From positions 186,001-250,000 of the forward strand of contig DASXZY010000079.1 of the NCBI GenBank assembly GCA_036501625.1: a DNA stretch of 64,000 bases, written 5' to 3'. The notes beneath the pieces are model-generated. The model saw only the letters and a program-made list of their open reading frames with translations. It did not search any database and was not told where the DNA came from. This document shows positions 24,835 through 33,637 of this stretch, piece by piece (position 1 is the stretch's first letter; every line of letters begins with the position of its first letter). Source of the stretch: Palsa-1400 sp036501625. Lineage in GTDB: Bacteria; Verrucomicrobiota; Verrucomicrobiia; Limisphaerales; Palsa-1400. The translations under genes were made by a program, and so were the position numbers.

Positions 24835-27702
24835 TTAATGTCTCAACTCGTAAAACAGCGTCGGGCCGCTTGTTGGGACAGTCACCTGGAACGTCTGGCC
24901 CACAAGCACCGGAGTCGCGCTGGATAACGTCCAGTTGGCATTGGCGCCTAGAGTGGGACTTGAATAGAGGGAGAACGCCGCCGCCGCCGCAGGCCATGAA
25001 ATAACCAGGTTGCCTCCGGATTGCGTCACCGCCAAACTGGTGCGGGCGTTGGAGAGCAGCGCGGACGGCCCCAGCGCCTCGCTGGCCGCCACTTCAACCG
25101 GCGACAACGCGCCGTTGTAAATGCGGAACTCGTTCAAATTCAGGTCTTCGTGCGGATCGCCCGTGTAGAGGGAATGCCCAATGTAATTGGTCTCATCGTA
25201 AACAAAACTCATCGGCACCGTGACTCCGCGATTGATTCCCACCAAAACGCCATTGGTATAGAGGCTCTCCGTGCCGCCCGGCGGATCGTAAACCGAAGTG
25301 AGATGGATAATGGAGTTCGTGGCCGTGAAGTTTCCGGCGCCGGCAACACCCTGCTCGCCGGCAAAGCCGGGGTCCACACCGCTGATGGCGATGCGGCCGC
25401 CGACGGGCGCGCAGAAAATATAGTTCTCGCCGAGCCAGGGCAGGGCGGTGTTCGTGTCCGTATTGCCGAACCCATACAACATGCAGTTGACCGGAGCCGG
25501 GTCGGGGAACGAACACCACATATCAATGGTCACCGCGGGATAATTGCTCAGAATGCCCGAGGGCAACTGCACGAATTGGGGGACGCTGGCAGACAAATCA
25601 AGCTCGGTGCCCGTGAATGTGCCTCCGCCAGGCAAAGCGCCAGTCCAGCCGCCCACAGAGTCAGCAGCCGTGGCGCTGCCAGGCGCGTCATGGAAACTGT
25701 ACCGGTTCACCAGCACGGGATTATGCACCACCGTGACCACTTGGCTGCTGATGAAGCCCTGATAGGTGGCCGTGACCGTTGCCTTGCCTTCGCCCACCGC
25801 GTGCAATTTGCCGTCGGTCGCTTGGAACACCACGTTGGAATTGCTGGATGTAAAGACGAACAACGGAGTCAGGCTGTTGCCCGTCACGTTGTAATTGTTC
25901 AAGTTGCCGTAATTGGCCAGCACCGGGCCAATGATGATGTCTCCCAATTGCATTGCCGGAATCGAAACCGTGATGCCTTGCAAGGCGCCCACCGTAACAT
26001 TGGTGTTATTGGGGCCGAGTTGATCGGCCAAGGCGATTTGCTGGGGAGTCAGCGTTCCGTTGTAAACGCGAATTTCGTCAAACGCTGCCGGAACATAGGG
26101 GTCGCCCGTGCCGAACGGCCCGACGGCTGTCCAGAGCGAACGGCCAATGTAAATGAAATTGGTCGCGATGCTGCTGAGCGGCGCGAAATCATTGGTGACA
26201 TAGCCGCTCAACACGCCGTTCGTATAGATGGCCAAATGCCCGGTCGGCACGTCCATCACAGTGGTGCAGTGAACCGCTTCATTGGCAAAATCGCCCAGCG
26301 CCGCGAATCCAGCGCCGCCAGCCGTGGTGAAATTGTCGATTTCATGTTGGGAATTGCCGTCGCGCACGACCGAATGCGCGTAGTTGGCGCCGGCGCCGGT
26401 CGAATTGCCGAATGCCCAGGCGTAGGTCCAATTTTGCAAAGTGCCAAAGGTCGCCCAGTAATCAACGGTCGCGGACTGAAAGCCGGAAATAATTCCGTCA
26501 TTGGCGAACGAATTGGAGCTTAAATCCACGTAGCTGCCGGCCGTGCCATCCAGAACCACCGTCCCATTGGATTCCACGGCTGACCCCATCAGGCTGCCAT
26601 TCAGCGTGCCGACTGAGTCCAGCACGATTCCGCCGGCGGGATCGCTGAAGCTGTAGCGATGGGCCAGGGTGGAAATTGGTTCAACGACCGTCACCGCGAC
26701 TGAGTTGCTCTGGCCGCCATAAAATGCCTCGACCTGGGACGTGCCGGGCGCTTTGCCATGAATGCCGCCGAGGGCGTCAATGGTCAGGATGTTGGAATTG
26801 GCAGACGCATACGTGGCCAGAACCGTCACATCGACGGTATTGGTGATTCCTGATGCTGTGGCCAGGACCGTGGCTGGCTCCTGCCCGCCTTCCACCACTT
26901 GCGCCCCTGCCGTCACTGTGAGGCTCGTTATCGTGCCGGCATTGGTATTAAGAAGGGCGTCGCCGCTTTGGTAGCTGGCCGCCACTTCAAGGCCGTTCAG
27001 CGCGCCGGCCCAGATGCGGAATTCATCGAGATTGCCCACCATTTTCGCGTCGTTCCAATTGTCCCAGCCAATCTCGTTGTTCGCATCCCGCACTCCGGGC
27101 GTGATGGTGCTGGTGATGGGTATCTTGTTTTGCAGGGAGCCGTTGAAGTAAATGGCGATGTAACCGTGCGGCGGGTCAAATACCGCGGCTATGTACGAAC
27201 CAACCGTGTTGGGCAGCAGGTTGGCAGCGGCATAGCAGTTTTCCCGAGTCATGTTCGCATTGTCGAAATCCGAGATCGCGGCATCCAAGTCCTGGCTGCC
27301 GTTGACATTGACGCAAAAGGAGATGCTGTAAGAATCCTGATTGTTGGCGTTCTGCGTCCCGAAATCAAAAAGGTTGCCCCACAGACCCTGTTCGCTCAGG
27401 TCCGGATAATCGCCCCAGGCTTCCACCGTCACCGCCTGGGAATTGGTAATAATCCCGGCAGGCAGGGTTACATAAGCGTTTCCATCCAATTGCAATTGGC
27501 CGTTCTGGATGGTCGCGTCTCCGAACAGCGTCCCATCGGCTCCCGCCACCACATCGGTCGCCACAGGCGTGCCGTTGGTGTAGCTGAAAAAGCTGTAACG
27601 GTGGTTGAGGGCCGCCTGGCCCATGGCCGCCAATTGCGCTGCCAGCAACGCCGCGCAACTCAACAAGACATGGGGACGATGAGTGAAGAGCATTTTATTC
27701 AT
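24835..27702 (-). CDS. Secreted protein with three LamG-like domains and Big_2-like linkers
   Basis: 955 residues with a signal peptide (about 1-31). Three LamG/ConA domains each begin with a HRYSFF- or NRYSFHD-type strand and contain TVEAW, ATVDYW or TIDMW (about 32-245, 345-560 and 665-880). Short Big_2-like regions lie between them (for example NSNILTIDALGGIHGKAPGTSQVEAFY). The C-terminus LVISWPAAAAAFSLYSSPTL ... FYELRH is another copy of the shared terminal module. LamG domains bind glycans or proteins; a surface or secreted role in polymer binding is inferred. It is the 5' gene of the pair with the pseudopilin. Confidence 0.85.
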   Translation of the reverse strand: MNKMLFTHRPHVLLSCAALLAAQLAAMGQAALNHRYSFFSYTNGTPVATDVVAGADGTLFGDATIQNGQLQLDGNAYVTLPAGIITNSQAVTVEAWGDYPDLSEQGLWGNLFDFGTQNANNQDSYSISFCVNVNGSQDLDAAISDFDNANMTRENCYAAANLLPNTVGSYIAAVFDPPHGYIAIYFNGSLQNKIPITSTITPGVRDANNEIGWDNWNDAKMVGNLDEFRIWAGALNGLEVAASYQSGDALLNTNAGTITSLTVTAGAQVVEGGQEPATVLATASGITNTVDVTVLATYASANSNILTIDALGGIHGKAPGTSQVEAFYGGQSNSVAVTVVEPISTLAHRYSFSDPAGGIVLDSVGTLNGSLMGSAVESNGTVVLDGTAGSYVDLSSNSFANDGIISGFQSATVDYWATFGTLQNWTYAWAFGNSTGAGANYAHSVVRDGNSQHEIDNFTTAGGAGFAALGDFANEAVHCTTVMDVPTGHLAIYTNGVLSGYVTNDFAPLSSIATNFIYIGRSLWTAVGPFGTGDPYVPAAFDEIRVYNGTLTPQQIALADQLGPNNTNVTVGALQGITVSIPAMQLGDIIIGPVLANYGNLNNYNVTGNSLTPLFVFTSSNSNVVFQATDGKLHAVGEGKATVTATYQGFISSQVVTVVHNPVLVNRYSFHDAPGSATAADSVGGWTGALPGGGTFTGTELDLSASVPQFVQLPSGILSNYPAVTIDMWCSFPDPAPVNCMLYGFGNTDTNTALPWLGENYIFCAPVGGRIAISGVDPGFAGEQGVAGAGNFTATNSIIHLTSVYDPPGGTESLYTNGVLVGINRGVTVPMSFVYDETNYIGHSLYTGDPHEDLNLNEFRIYNGALSPVEVAASEALGPSALLSNARTSLAVTQSGGNLVISWPAAAAAFSLYSSPTLGANANWTLSSATPVLVGQTFQVTVPTSGPTLFYELRH

Positions 27703-27783
27703 TATAACCTAAATGCGCTTTTGGCCCCCGGAACCCGACACGAAATCTTTCGGCCCCTGTCCAATGGCAGGAGAATTGTCCCA

Positions 27784-27949
27784 AGAGCGTGTTTTAAAAA
27801 TAGCTTGAGCCAGGGATTGCGGGCGCGGCGGGCAGGATGGCAAGGCGCGACGAGAGAGCATATTCGAGAGAAATCTGTGACCGGGAAGCAACGCCGCCAG
27901 CCGGCCCGCCGCGCCGCAAGACCGGCCAAATATTTTCAAAACACGCTCT
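27784..27949. mobile_element. MITE-like palindromic element, 166 bp
   Basis: The ends are inverted copies: AGAGCGTGTTTTAAAAATAG at 27784 and, on the other strand from 27949, AGAGCGTGTTTTGAAAATAT. The similarity continues inward imperfectly for about 60 bases on each arm (TTGCGG, then GCGCGGCGGGC). There is no open frame of note. I see no clear target-site duplication. The structure fits a non-autonomous transposable element or a long REP-type hairpin. It sits between the LamG gene and a small membrane-protein gene, ending 6 bases before the latter's stop. Confidence 0.65.
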
Positions 27950-27955
27950 AAAAGC

Positions 27956-28318
27956 TCACGAATCTTCCCACTTGGCCAATCGATGGGCCTCGATCGTATT
28001 CGCCGCCGCCATTCTATATCCGATAACAATCGCCGCCGCCAGCAAGACCGACGGAACGGCAACCCAATCCAGCATGACCTCTCGAAAACGGAATTCCCCA
28101 GAAGAGCCGTAACGGATGGTGTGGTTGCCGATGATCATCCGGCAAACCCGGCCGTGGATGGGCGTCGGGCGGTGTGGCAGGCACGCATAATAACCCAGCT
28201 CCGTACAAAACAAGACCGCGACGTACAGGCCAACCACGCCGAGGAGAAGCGCCAATATTGCTTTTCGGTCTTTCACAAGTGGCAGCGGAGCAACAACGCT
28301 CCGGGTTTTATGGGCCAA
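27956..28318 (-). CDS. Small membrane protein, unknown function
   Basis: 120 residues with two clear hydrophobic segments (about 21-42, ILALLLGVVGLYVAVLFCTEL, and 84-104, VAVPSVLLAAAIVIGYRMA) and a short loop between them. I do not recognise the family. The open frame, start and codon use are consistent with a real gene. It ends immediately beside the MITE-like element and lies downstream of the barrel gene on the same strand (60-base gap). Confidence 0.6.
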   Translation of the reverse strand: MAHKTRSVVAPLPLVKDRKAILALLLGVVGLYVAVLFCTELGYYACLPHRPTPIHGRVCRMIIGNHTIRYGSSGEFRFREVMLDWVAVPSVLLAAAIVIGYRMAAANTIEAHRLAKWEDS

Positions 28319-28378
28319 GAATGCAACTTTGCCGGCTCGGCGTCAAGCCTGCGGATTGGAAATCTGCCAGCCAGCACA

Positions 28379-29158
28379 TCACGGCGCTTTCCCCAAATGG
28401 AAAAGGTTGTTGTCGAAGGTGTATTGATACGCCAGATAACATTGAAATCCAATCGGCCCATCGATTGCCCTCCCGGCGGAGAAAAGCAAATGATGGCTTT
28501 CATTGAAGTCATACACGACGCCCGCGTTGAATGCCGTGCCCGCATTGGGAAAATCCGCTTGATAGGCGGATTGATGATACACTTCGACCCCAACCAGCAG
28601 ATTCGTTAGGACTTGTTTCTGCAACACGGCGCCGGCAAAGTTCCAATTGCCGCGTCCCCTCCACGAATTGATGCCATAGCCGCCGCCGCCATACGCCGTC
28701 CACGAACCCCAGCTTTTCTGGAGCCACAAGGGGACAAAGCCTTGCGCACGGCCGTTTCCCAGATTGTCCCGCTCGCTGCCGGATGGCGTTTCCAAGAGCG
28801 GAAAGATTCCCGCCTGCGGCCAGCCATTTGTTTCCTGCAAAAATCGAAATTTCACGCCCAGCTCGATGTCGCCGATTCCGTAATGAGATGTCCCCTGGGG
28901 CGGCGCGTCATAGGCCAGCGGGGCAATGACATGCAACTGCAAATTGGAAACCGCTCCGTAATTAAGTTCGAAATGCGGCGCCGTCCCCGACCAATCCCCA
29001 TGCAGTTCCGAGTGCATGGAGGCCGTGTAAAATTCCCAATGCTGGTACTCGACCGGCTCCGGGTCATCAGTGATAAACGGCGGCCCGCCCCAGGCCGTGC
29101 CGGGCAGCCCCAGGCTCAATAGCGTCAGCGGAAGCAAAGTTCTCATCAATCGGTTCAA
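28379..29158 (-). CDS. Outer-membrane beta-barrel protein (phenol MetA-pathway-like family)
   Basis: 259 residues with a signal peptide (MNRLMRTLLPLTLLSLGLPGTAWG). The mature start GPPFITDDPEPVEYQHWEF, followed by alternating strands (SNLQLHVIAPLAY, DIELGVKFRFLQET, GIFPLLETPSGS, GGGGYGIN, LLFSAGRAID), matches the transporter-like family annotated as putative MetA-pathway of phenol degradation (Phenol_MetA_deg). Proteins of this family are predicted outer-membrane barrels for small hydrophobic or metal-related solutes; the name does not prove phenol metabolism. Divergent from the pseudopilin at 29291 with 132 bases between. Confidence 0.75.
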   Translation of the reverse strand: MNRLMRTLLPLTLLSLGLPGTAWGGPPFITDDPEPVEYQHWEFYTASMHSELHGDWSGTAPHFELNYGAVSNLQLHVIAPLAYDAPPQGTSHYGIGDIELGVKFRFLQETNGWPQAGIFPLLETPSGSERDNLGNGRAQGFVPLWLQKSWGSWTAYGGGGYGINSWRGRGNWNFAGAVLQKQVLTNLLVGVEVYHQSAYQADFPNAGTAFNAGVVYDFNESHHLLFSAGRAIDGPIGFQCYLAYQYTFDNNLFHLGKAP

Positions 29159-29290
29159 TTCCGAATCCTAATCTTGAGGCAAATCGCAATCAACGAGAGA
29201 GATTAGAACCCATCTAATAAATGGGGGAAGGGCAGGCCGTAAACTCCGAATGCAATTGACTGCGCGGAGGGTAAATGGTAATAAACAGAC

Positions 29291-30070
29291 ATGAACAGGC
29301 GGGCTTCTTCGCCCCGATGTGCCAAGGCATTTACGCTGCTGGAATTGCTCATGGTCATCGCGATCATCGCGATACTCTTCGCCTTGCTGTTGCCGGCCCT
29401 CGGCCGCGCCAAAGGGCAGGGCAGCCGGGCCGCCTGCCTGAATAACCTCAAGCAAATCGCCAAAGGCGTGCAAATGTACGCTTCGGATTACAGCGACATT
29501 CTCTTCCCTGTCAACAATTCCTCCAACGACGTCCAAGTCAACTTCGCCTATTACGAATGGACCGCTTACGCGCCTTTGGTAAGAAGTTACGCCGGCTTGA
29601 AGGGCGCCCCTTCGCCGCGAGACAAACTTTTCGCCTGCCCGGCGGACACTTATTTCTATGGGACCGTGAACGGCGGTTCGACCCTGATCTATCAGGGCGA
29701 ACATCTTCAAACCAATAACAACTATTCCAGCTACCCTTTCAACGCGGGAAACGCCGTGGTGAAGCCTCCCAGGGTCATATTCCCGAACATGTTCCCCGGC
29801 ATCATGGGCCACAAATCAAGCTCCATCGGACTCCCATCCAAAACCGTGCTGGTTGCGGAATTCCCCGCCATGGATTCCTACTCCTGGCATCAACCTTCGC
29901 CTTCAGGGGATGAATATTACAACAACGCGCCCAACAACATCAGCTTCGCTGACGGCCACGCAAGTTATACCAAAATGTACTTCGGCTCCAACAACCCCTC
30001 GCAAACCCGCCAGCACCCCTTCGCCTTCAACCCCCCCGCCGGCTACGACTACAACTGGAGTGGAGATTGA
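29291..30070 (+). CDS. Pseudopilin-like protein with FADGH motif
   Basis: 259 residues. The N-terminal class III signal is AKA/FTLLELLMVIAIIAIL. The residue before the cleavage point is Ala rather than the usual Gly, and Glu+5 is kept. The body has the family pattern: CLNNLKQIAKGVQMYASDYSD, CPADTY, SSIGLPSKTVLVAE and ISFADGHASYTKM, ending FNPPAGYDYNWSGD. It should be processed by prepilin peptidase and enter a type II secretion/pilus-like path. It shares its architecture with the protein at 23962 but is not a close copy. Confidence 0.85.
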   Translation: MNRRASSPRCAKAFTLLELLMVIAIIAILFALLLPALGRAKGQGSRAACLNNLKQIAKGVQMYASDYSDILFPVNNSSNDVQVNFAYYEWTAYAPLVRSYAGLKGAPSPRDKLFACPADTYFYGTVNGGSTLIYQGEHLQTNNNYSSYPFNAGNAVVKPPRVIFPNMFPGIMGHKSSSIGLPSKTVLVAEFPAMDSYSWHQPSPSGDEYYNNAPNNISFADGHASYTKMYFGSNNPSQTRQHPFAFNPPAGYDYNWSGD

Positions 30071-30394
30071 TTGCCACGCAAGAAAAGGAAGCGCACCACA
30101 CACAGTCCCCCCAAAGTCCGCTCCATTCATTCATTGCCTTAACCGAAAAGACTCGCTGGAATTGGTCATCGGCGGCGGGTAAGGACTAGCCTCTGCAACT
30201 CGATTGCATCGAGTGATAGTTTGCGCTTGGCAGCGTTGGCCATTTGCGTAATTATCCAAAATTAAGATGCGCCAGCCCAATCAACTCAACCGGCGGTCCC
30301 TGTCGCTGCCCGCCTTCTATCCGGGCGGCAGCGGCGAACCCCGCGGGTTTGCGCGAATTCAAGAGGCGCCGGCGAGAGACAAATAGGGCAATCT
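30071..30394. other. Intergenic region (324 bp)
   Basis: No convincing gene. An imperfect GC hairpin (CGCTGCCCG ... CGGGCGGCAGCG) lies at about 30309-30337, without a T tract, so I do not call it a terminator. The region should contain the promoter for the metallophosphoesterase; I see no clear -35/-10 pair. Confidence 0.35.
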
Positions 30395-32605
30395 ATGTCG
30401 GTTCGAATTGCCCATATATCGGATCTTCACTTTAATAAGGTGGAGGGCCAGGTCGAGGGTCTTTTAATCGCCGAAATCGCCAGGACACGACCGGACTTTA
30501 TCATTTGCACCGGCGACCTAGTCGATCAGCCATGGCCCTTGTGGGCTTCCGGCGCCATTAAATGGCTGGAAAAGCTGGAATCTGCCTGCAGGCTTCCGGG
30601 CAGCAGAGTTTTTGTCATCCCAGGGAACCACGATTATGGATTTTGGGGATCATTTGGAATTTCCTTCGTGACAGGTATTTGGTTTTTATGCATGACAAAG
30701 GGAAAGCGGTTGAATCGCGTGATGGAACTCAAGGAGCACGGCATCATCTTGGTGCCTATCGACTCGAATCCGATCGGGCTTGATTTTGCGCGCGGCCATG
30801 TCAGCAACTTTCAGGTTCGGCGTCTCAGGAAGCAGCTGGGGAAGATTGATCACGAATTCAGGCGCCGGGCGACCAAAATTGCGCTGTTGCACCATCATTG
30901 TTTGCCTGTTTTTAACGAGACCTCCAGCGATACATTTCTTCGGCTGACAAATTCTCAGGCCGTCATCGAATTCTTCGCCGACGAAAACATTGATCTCGTC
31001 CTCCACGGACACAAGCACCGGGCAACGCACTCGTGGATGTCCATTGGCGGCGTCACCGTCCAAAACAGAATCGTCGAGGTGCTTGGAGCCGGCACAGCGA
31101 TGAAGCGCCGCGATTTCGAAGCCAGGGGTCATAATTTCAATCTGATCACGATCAGCAACTCCGGCTTTCGGTCAGTCAAACAATTCTTTGCGAATCCGCC
31201 TGGCAGTCCATTTATTGCCGCCGACGGTACTCAGGAGTTTCTGCGCCCAACGTGCGATCAATTGTACCAAAACCAAATCGCCCATCAGCTGTTTAGCGTC
31301 AGAAGTCTTCACTGGGAACTGAAAGTCACGCTCGAAGGAGACCGGATCAATGAAATGGTATATAATGGATTCCGGTCCAACGGCACTCCAGAACAAGTGG
31401 AATACGTCCCTCCCGAATACTTCGTCCGAAGGGGAAGCGTCATGACTCCCGTCCTGGACCGAGATCGAACCGGCCCTGGAATCGAGCTCGAGGTTATCGA
31501 GCGCGAGAACAAGCGGGTGAAATTTAAGGTCAAATTCGCGGCGCCGCCGCCACGCTCAAACGGAGTTAATTTCGTCATTCGCTCATGGGACCTTAATGCC
31601 GCCTCGCTCAATGAGGATGAATTCAGAAGGAAGTATCCGGGGGAATCGAGTCCCTTCGAGTGGGAAGAGAAGGAGATTAATTTTCCCATCGAGGATTTTT
31701 CGTGGCACCTCTCATTTCCAGAAAAATTTGGCGTGCGTGAAATTCGGTTTGAAGTCTATGAAGGCGGCTGCGGGAACCCCGATTTGGAGCTGACACGGCT
31801 CTTCCAATCGGGATTCATCTTTTCGCCGGTAAGCAATAGCGCGACGCTGTATCTCCACAAGCCGCCTGCGGGATATCGATATCGAATCTCGTGGCGCATT
31901 CCAGCGGATCCAGAAAATCCCCTTGTAGAATCGAGTTCGAAAACGGGGGATATCCCGCCTCAAGCCATGTGGGATTTGAGCCGGCTCAAAGATTTCCTCC
32001 TGGATCTTCGCAATGAAAAGCTGAACTCGCCGCCCGCGTCTGAGCGAATGCAGCGCGCCCAAGCCAAACTCCAGACCTTCCAAGATGCGGTTGCGAAGAA
32101 GGTGGCGCTCGACGCAAACATGGAGATCGCTGGTCTCCGGCTCGTCACCGGCGTCATGGTTTATGATACTCCTCGCGCCGGCGGAGCTCCTGACGTGAAA
32201 GCCGCGGACGGCCCGCCCACAGGAAAGCTTTTGATCGCCATCAGCACCAGCTCGGATCTCAATTCATGGCGGTTCGGGCTGGACTATGGTGATGGAAATG
32301 CCGGTCGAGCCTATAAACACAGCATTATCAGGGTGTGGCCAGCCCGCAAGTCGGACGGGAATGTTCCAGACTGGTACATTCCCGGCCCGGGACTAAAGCA
32401 TACATTTCTCTGCTCGGTGCCGGTTGTCCATCCGCAATCCAAAAGAGTGATTATGGCAGTCGTGAACATCGGCTCATTCGATCAGCCGACAGGGGTGGCG
32501 TGCCGCTCACTCGATACGGAGGACAGCGCCCGTTGGCTCGTGGAGGCAGCCCTCTTTTACGTGTTGACGCCGCTATTGGAAGAGCTTAAAGTGATTGGGA
32601 CGTAA
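30395..32605 (+). CDS. Metallophosphoesterase with beta-rich middle and GAF-like C-terminal domain
   Basis: 736 residues, no signal peptide. Residues 1-260 are a calcineurin-like phosphoesterase with all metal motifs: ISDLH (Asp10, His12), GDLVD (Asp41), GNHD (Asn78, His79), LHHH (166-168) and GHKH (205-208). Residues about 305-530 form a beta-rich region I do not recognise (RSNGTPEQVEYVPPEYFVRR ... SFPEKFGVREIRFEVYE). Residues about 600-730 resemble a GAF sensor domain (GKLLIAISTSSDLNSWRFG ... CSVPVVHPQSKRVIMAVVNI). This gives a hydrolase coupled to a putative ligand sensor. Nucleotide second-messenger or nucleic-acid cleavage is possible but not shown. A 70-codon gene follows after 15 bases. 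Confidence 0.8.
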   Translation: MSVRIAHISDLHFNKVEGQVEGLLIAEIARTRPDFIICTGDLVDQPWPLWASGAIKWLEKLESACRLPGSRVFVIPGNHDYGFWGSFGISFVTGIWFLCMTKGKRLNRVMELKEHGIILVPIDSNPIGLDFARGHVSNFQVRRLRKQLGKIDHEFRRRATKIALLHHHCLPVFNETSSDTFLRLTNSQAVIEFFADENIDLVLHGHKHRATHSWMSIGGVTVQNRIVEVLGAGTAMKRRDFEARGHNFNLITISNSGFRSVKQFFANPPGSPFIAADGTQEFLRPTCDQLYQNQIAHQLFSVRSLHWELKVTLEGDRINEMVYNGFRSNGTPEQVEYVPPEYFVRRGSVMTPVLDRDRTGPGIELEVIERENKRVKFKVKFAAPPPRSNGVNFVIRSWDLNAASLNEDEFRRKYPGESSPFEWEEKEINFPIEDFSWHLSFPEKFGVREIRFEVYEGGCGNPDLELTRLFQSGFIFSPVSNSATLYLHKPPAGYRYRISWRIPADPENPLVESSSKTGDIPPQAMWDLSRLKDFLLDLRNEKLNSPPASERMQRAQAKLQTFQDAVAKKVALDANMEIAGLRLVTGVMVYDTPRAGGAPDVKAADGPPTGKLLIAISTSSDLNSWRFGLDYGDGNAGRAYKHSIIRVWPARKSDGNVPDWYIPGPGLKHTFLCSVPVVHPQSKRVIMAVVNIGSFDQPTGVACRSLDTEDSARWLVEAALFYVLTPLLEELKVIGT

Positions 32606-32620
32606 ATAAAAGAACGCGAT

Positions 32621-32833
32621 ATGTTTATTAATGTGATGCGGATTGATTTGGGGGCTGGCACAAGCGGGTATGCTTATGATGTCATCAGCCATCAGGCCGC
32701 GCGTGTCGGAGGCGCCGAGTCGAACGCCGCATTTCCTTCGCCACAGGAGCGCAAGGCATTGGAAGAAGAGAAATTTCAAGAATTGCAGCAAAAAGAAAAG
32801 CTAAACAGTGAAAATGCGGAGTCCGCCCGTTAG
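32621..32833 (+). CDS. Small protein downstream of the metallophosphoesterase
   Basis: 70 residues with a charged helical C-terminal half (ERKALEEEKFQELQQKEKLN) and a glycine-rich first half. I do not recognise a family. It is close behind the phosphoesterase on the same strand, so it may be the second gene of a two-gene operon. The ribosome binding site is weak. Confidence 0.45.
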   Translation: MFINVMRIDLGAGTSGYAYDVISHQAARVGGAESNAAFPSPQERKALEEEKFQELQQKEKLNSENAESAR

Positions 32834-32859
32834 CTTTTTGCTTTGATTGGCAGAATTCA

Positions 32860-33033
32860 TTAAGCCTGTTTTCCTTCGACTGCTCCGGCGGATTTGCCTT
32901 GATTCAGGCGGCAGACCCCAAACGAAATTCCGGCCGGATCCAGCAACACGGCCGTGCATCCATAGGCGAGCAGGCGGGGATTCGTCAATGGGTCGCCGCC
33001 CCAATACCGGGGCAAACCTCCCGATTTTTCGGC
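32860..33033 (-). pseudogene. Possible C-terminal remnant of a glyoxalase/VOC protein
   Basis: The minus-strand frame reads LLAYGCTAVLLDPAGISFGV followed by CRLNQG and a stop. The G-x-x-AVLxDPxGxxFGV pattern is the final strand pair of glyoxalase/bleomycin-resistance fold proteins. No N-terminal part of such a protein is visible upstream. The match is short, so this is tentative. Confidence 0.3.
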
Positions 33034-33174
33034 GGCCGGGCACGCAACCGTTTTTGTGATGAAATAATAACAATAATTATTGAATAACTGCGATAGTTGT
33101 GGCATCTATTGGCTGCTGTCTTGCGCTTTGGCGCAACGTTCTTTGACATTTCGAAGGCAAATCCGGGCAAAACG

Positions 33175-33197
33175 CGCAAAAACAAGGTGGCACAAGG
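33175..33197 (+). repeat. 23-bp direct repeat, copy 1
   Basis: CGCAAAAACAAGG followed by TGGCACAAGG. It recurs with three mismatches at 33349-33371 and in related form at 53010-53036. Confidence 0.65.
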
Positions 33198-33348
33198 TAA
33201 TTCGGGAAACCAACTCGCAGCCCCCCTCCGCGAGTGGCGAACGCCGAGAGCTCCCGCTTATATTTATATATATCGCGGAGTCGCAGCGCCCCTCCGTCCC
33301 GAAAAGCCCAAAAGAGAGCGCCGGGGCATGGGGTCCGCGCCAAAAACA

Positions 33349-33371
33349 CGCAAAAACAAGACAGCACAAGG
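33349..33371 (+). repeat. 23-bp direct repeat, copy 2
   Basis: CGCAAAAACAAGA followed by CAGCACAAGG, 174 bases from copy 1 in the same orientation. Confidence 0.65.
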
Positions 33372-33571
33372 CTTAACAAGCTAATCCAATGAAAACGGCC
33401 GGGTTCACCCGGCAATGCCATGCCGGGTTGGACAAGGGCAGGGGAGACACTCAGCCGAAGTCTTTGTTCACTTAGTTGCTTCTTGTTCAACTTTTCAGGC
33501 CGGCCAGACTTGCGAGCGCGAATGAAAACTTTTAACATCAAGCAAGCAAAGGCAACGAAGAACGGTCGGAC

Positions 33572-33611
33572 GCGGCAAGTTGCAGTCGATTACGGTGGAT
33601 TGCGATATTTT
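33572..33611 (+). repeat. 40-bp dispersed repeat, copy A
   Basis: Contains ATTACGGTGGATTGCGATAT and matches 52901-52940 at 35 of 40 positions in the same orientation. Read in frame, this copy encodes VDYGGLRYF inside a short open frame that is probably not a gene. Weaker similarity continues for about 20 bases downstream. Confidence 0.75.
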
Positions 33612-33637
33612 GAAAATAACGCCTCGCCATTGCCGCG

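Larger units (their letters stand above)
32834..33637. other. Gene-poor repeat region (about 800 bp)
   Basis: No intact gene is visible. It holds a possible glyoxalase-fold remnant on the minus strand (32860-33033), two near-identical 23-bp direct repeats, a short TA-rich tract (about 33258-33273) and a 40-bp repeat that recurs near 52.9 kb. The region resembles degraded or mobile intergenic sequence. Repeats are listed separately. Confidence 0.5.

Noticed and set aside
25021..26523. 500-codon plus-strand frame inside the LamG gene
   Set aside because: Repetitive antisense translation of a LamG protein; no start signal or family.
30395..30425. GGTTCGAATT resembling a tRNA T-loop
   Set aside because: No acceptor or anticodon stem can be formed around it, and it lies within the first codons of the metallophosphoesterase.
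32834..33637. Repeats considered as a CRISPR array
   Set aside because: Only two close copies 174 bases apart, imperfect, with no regular spacers and no cas genes.
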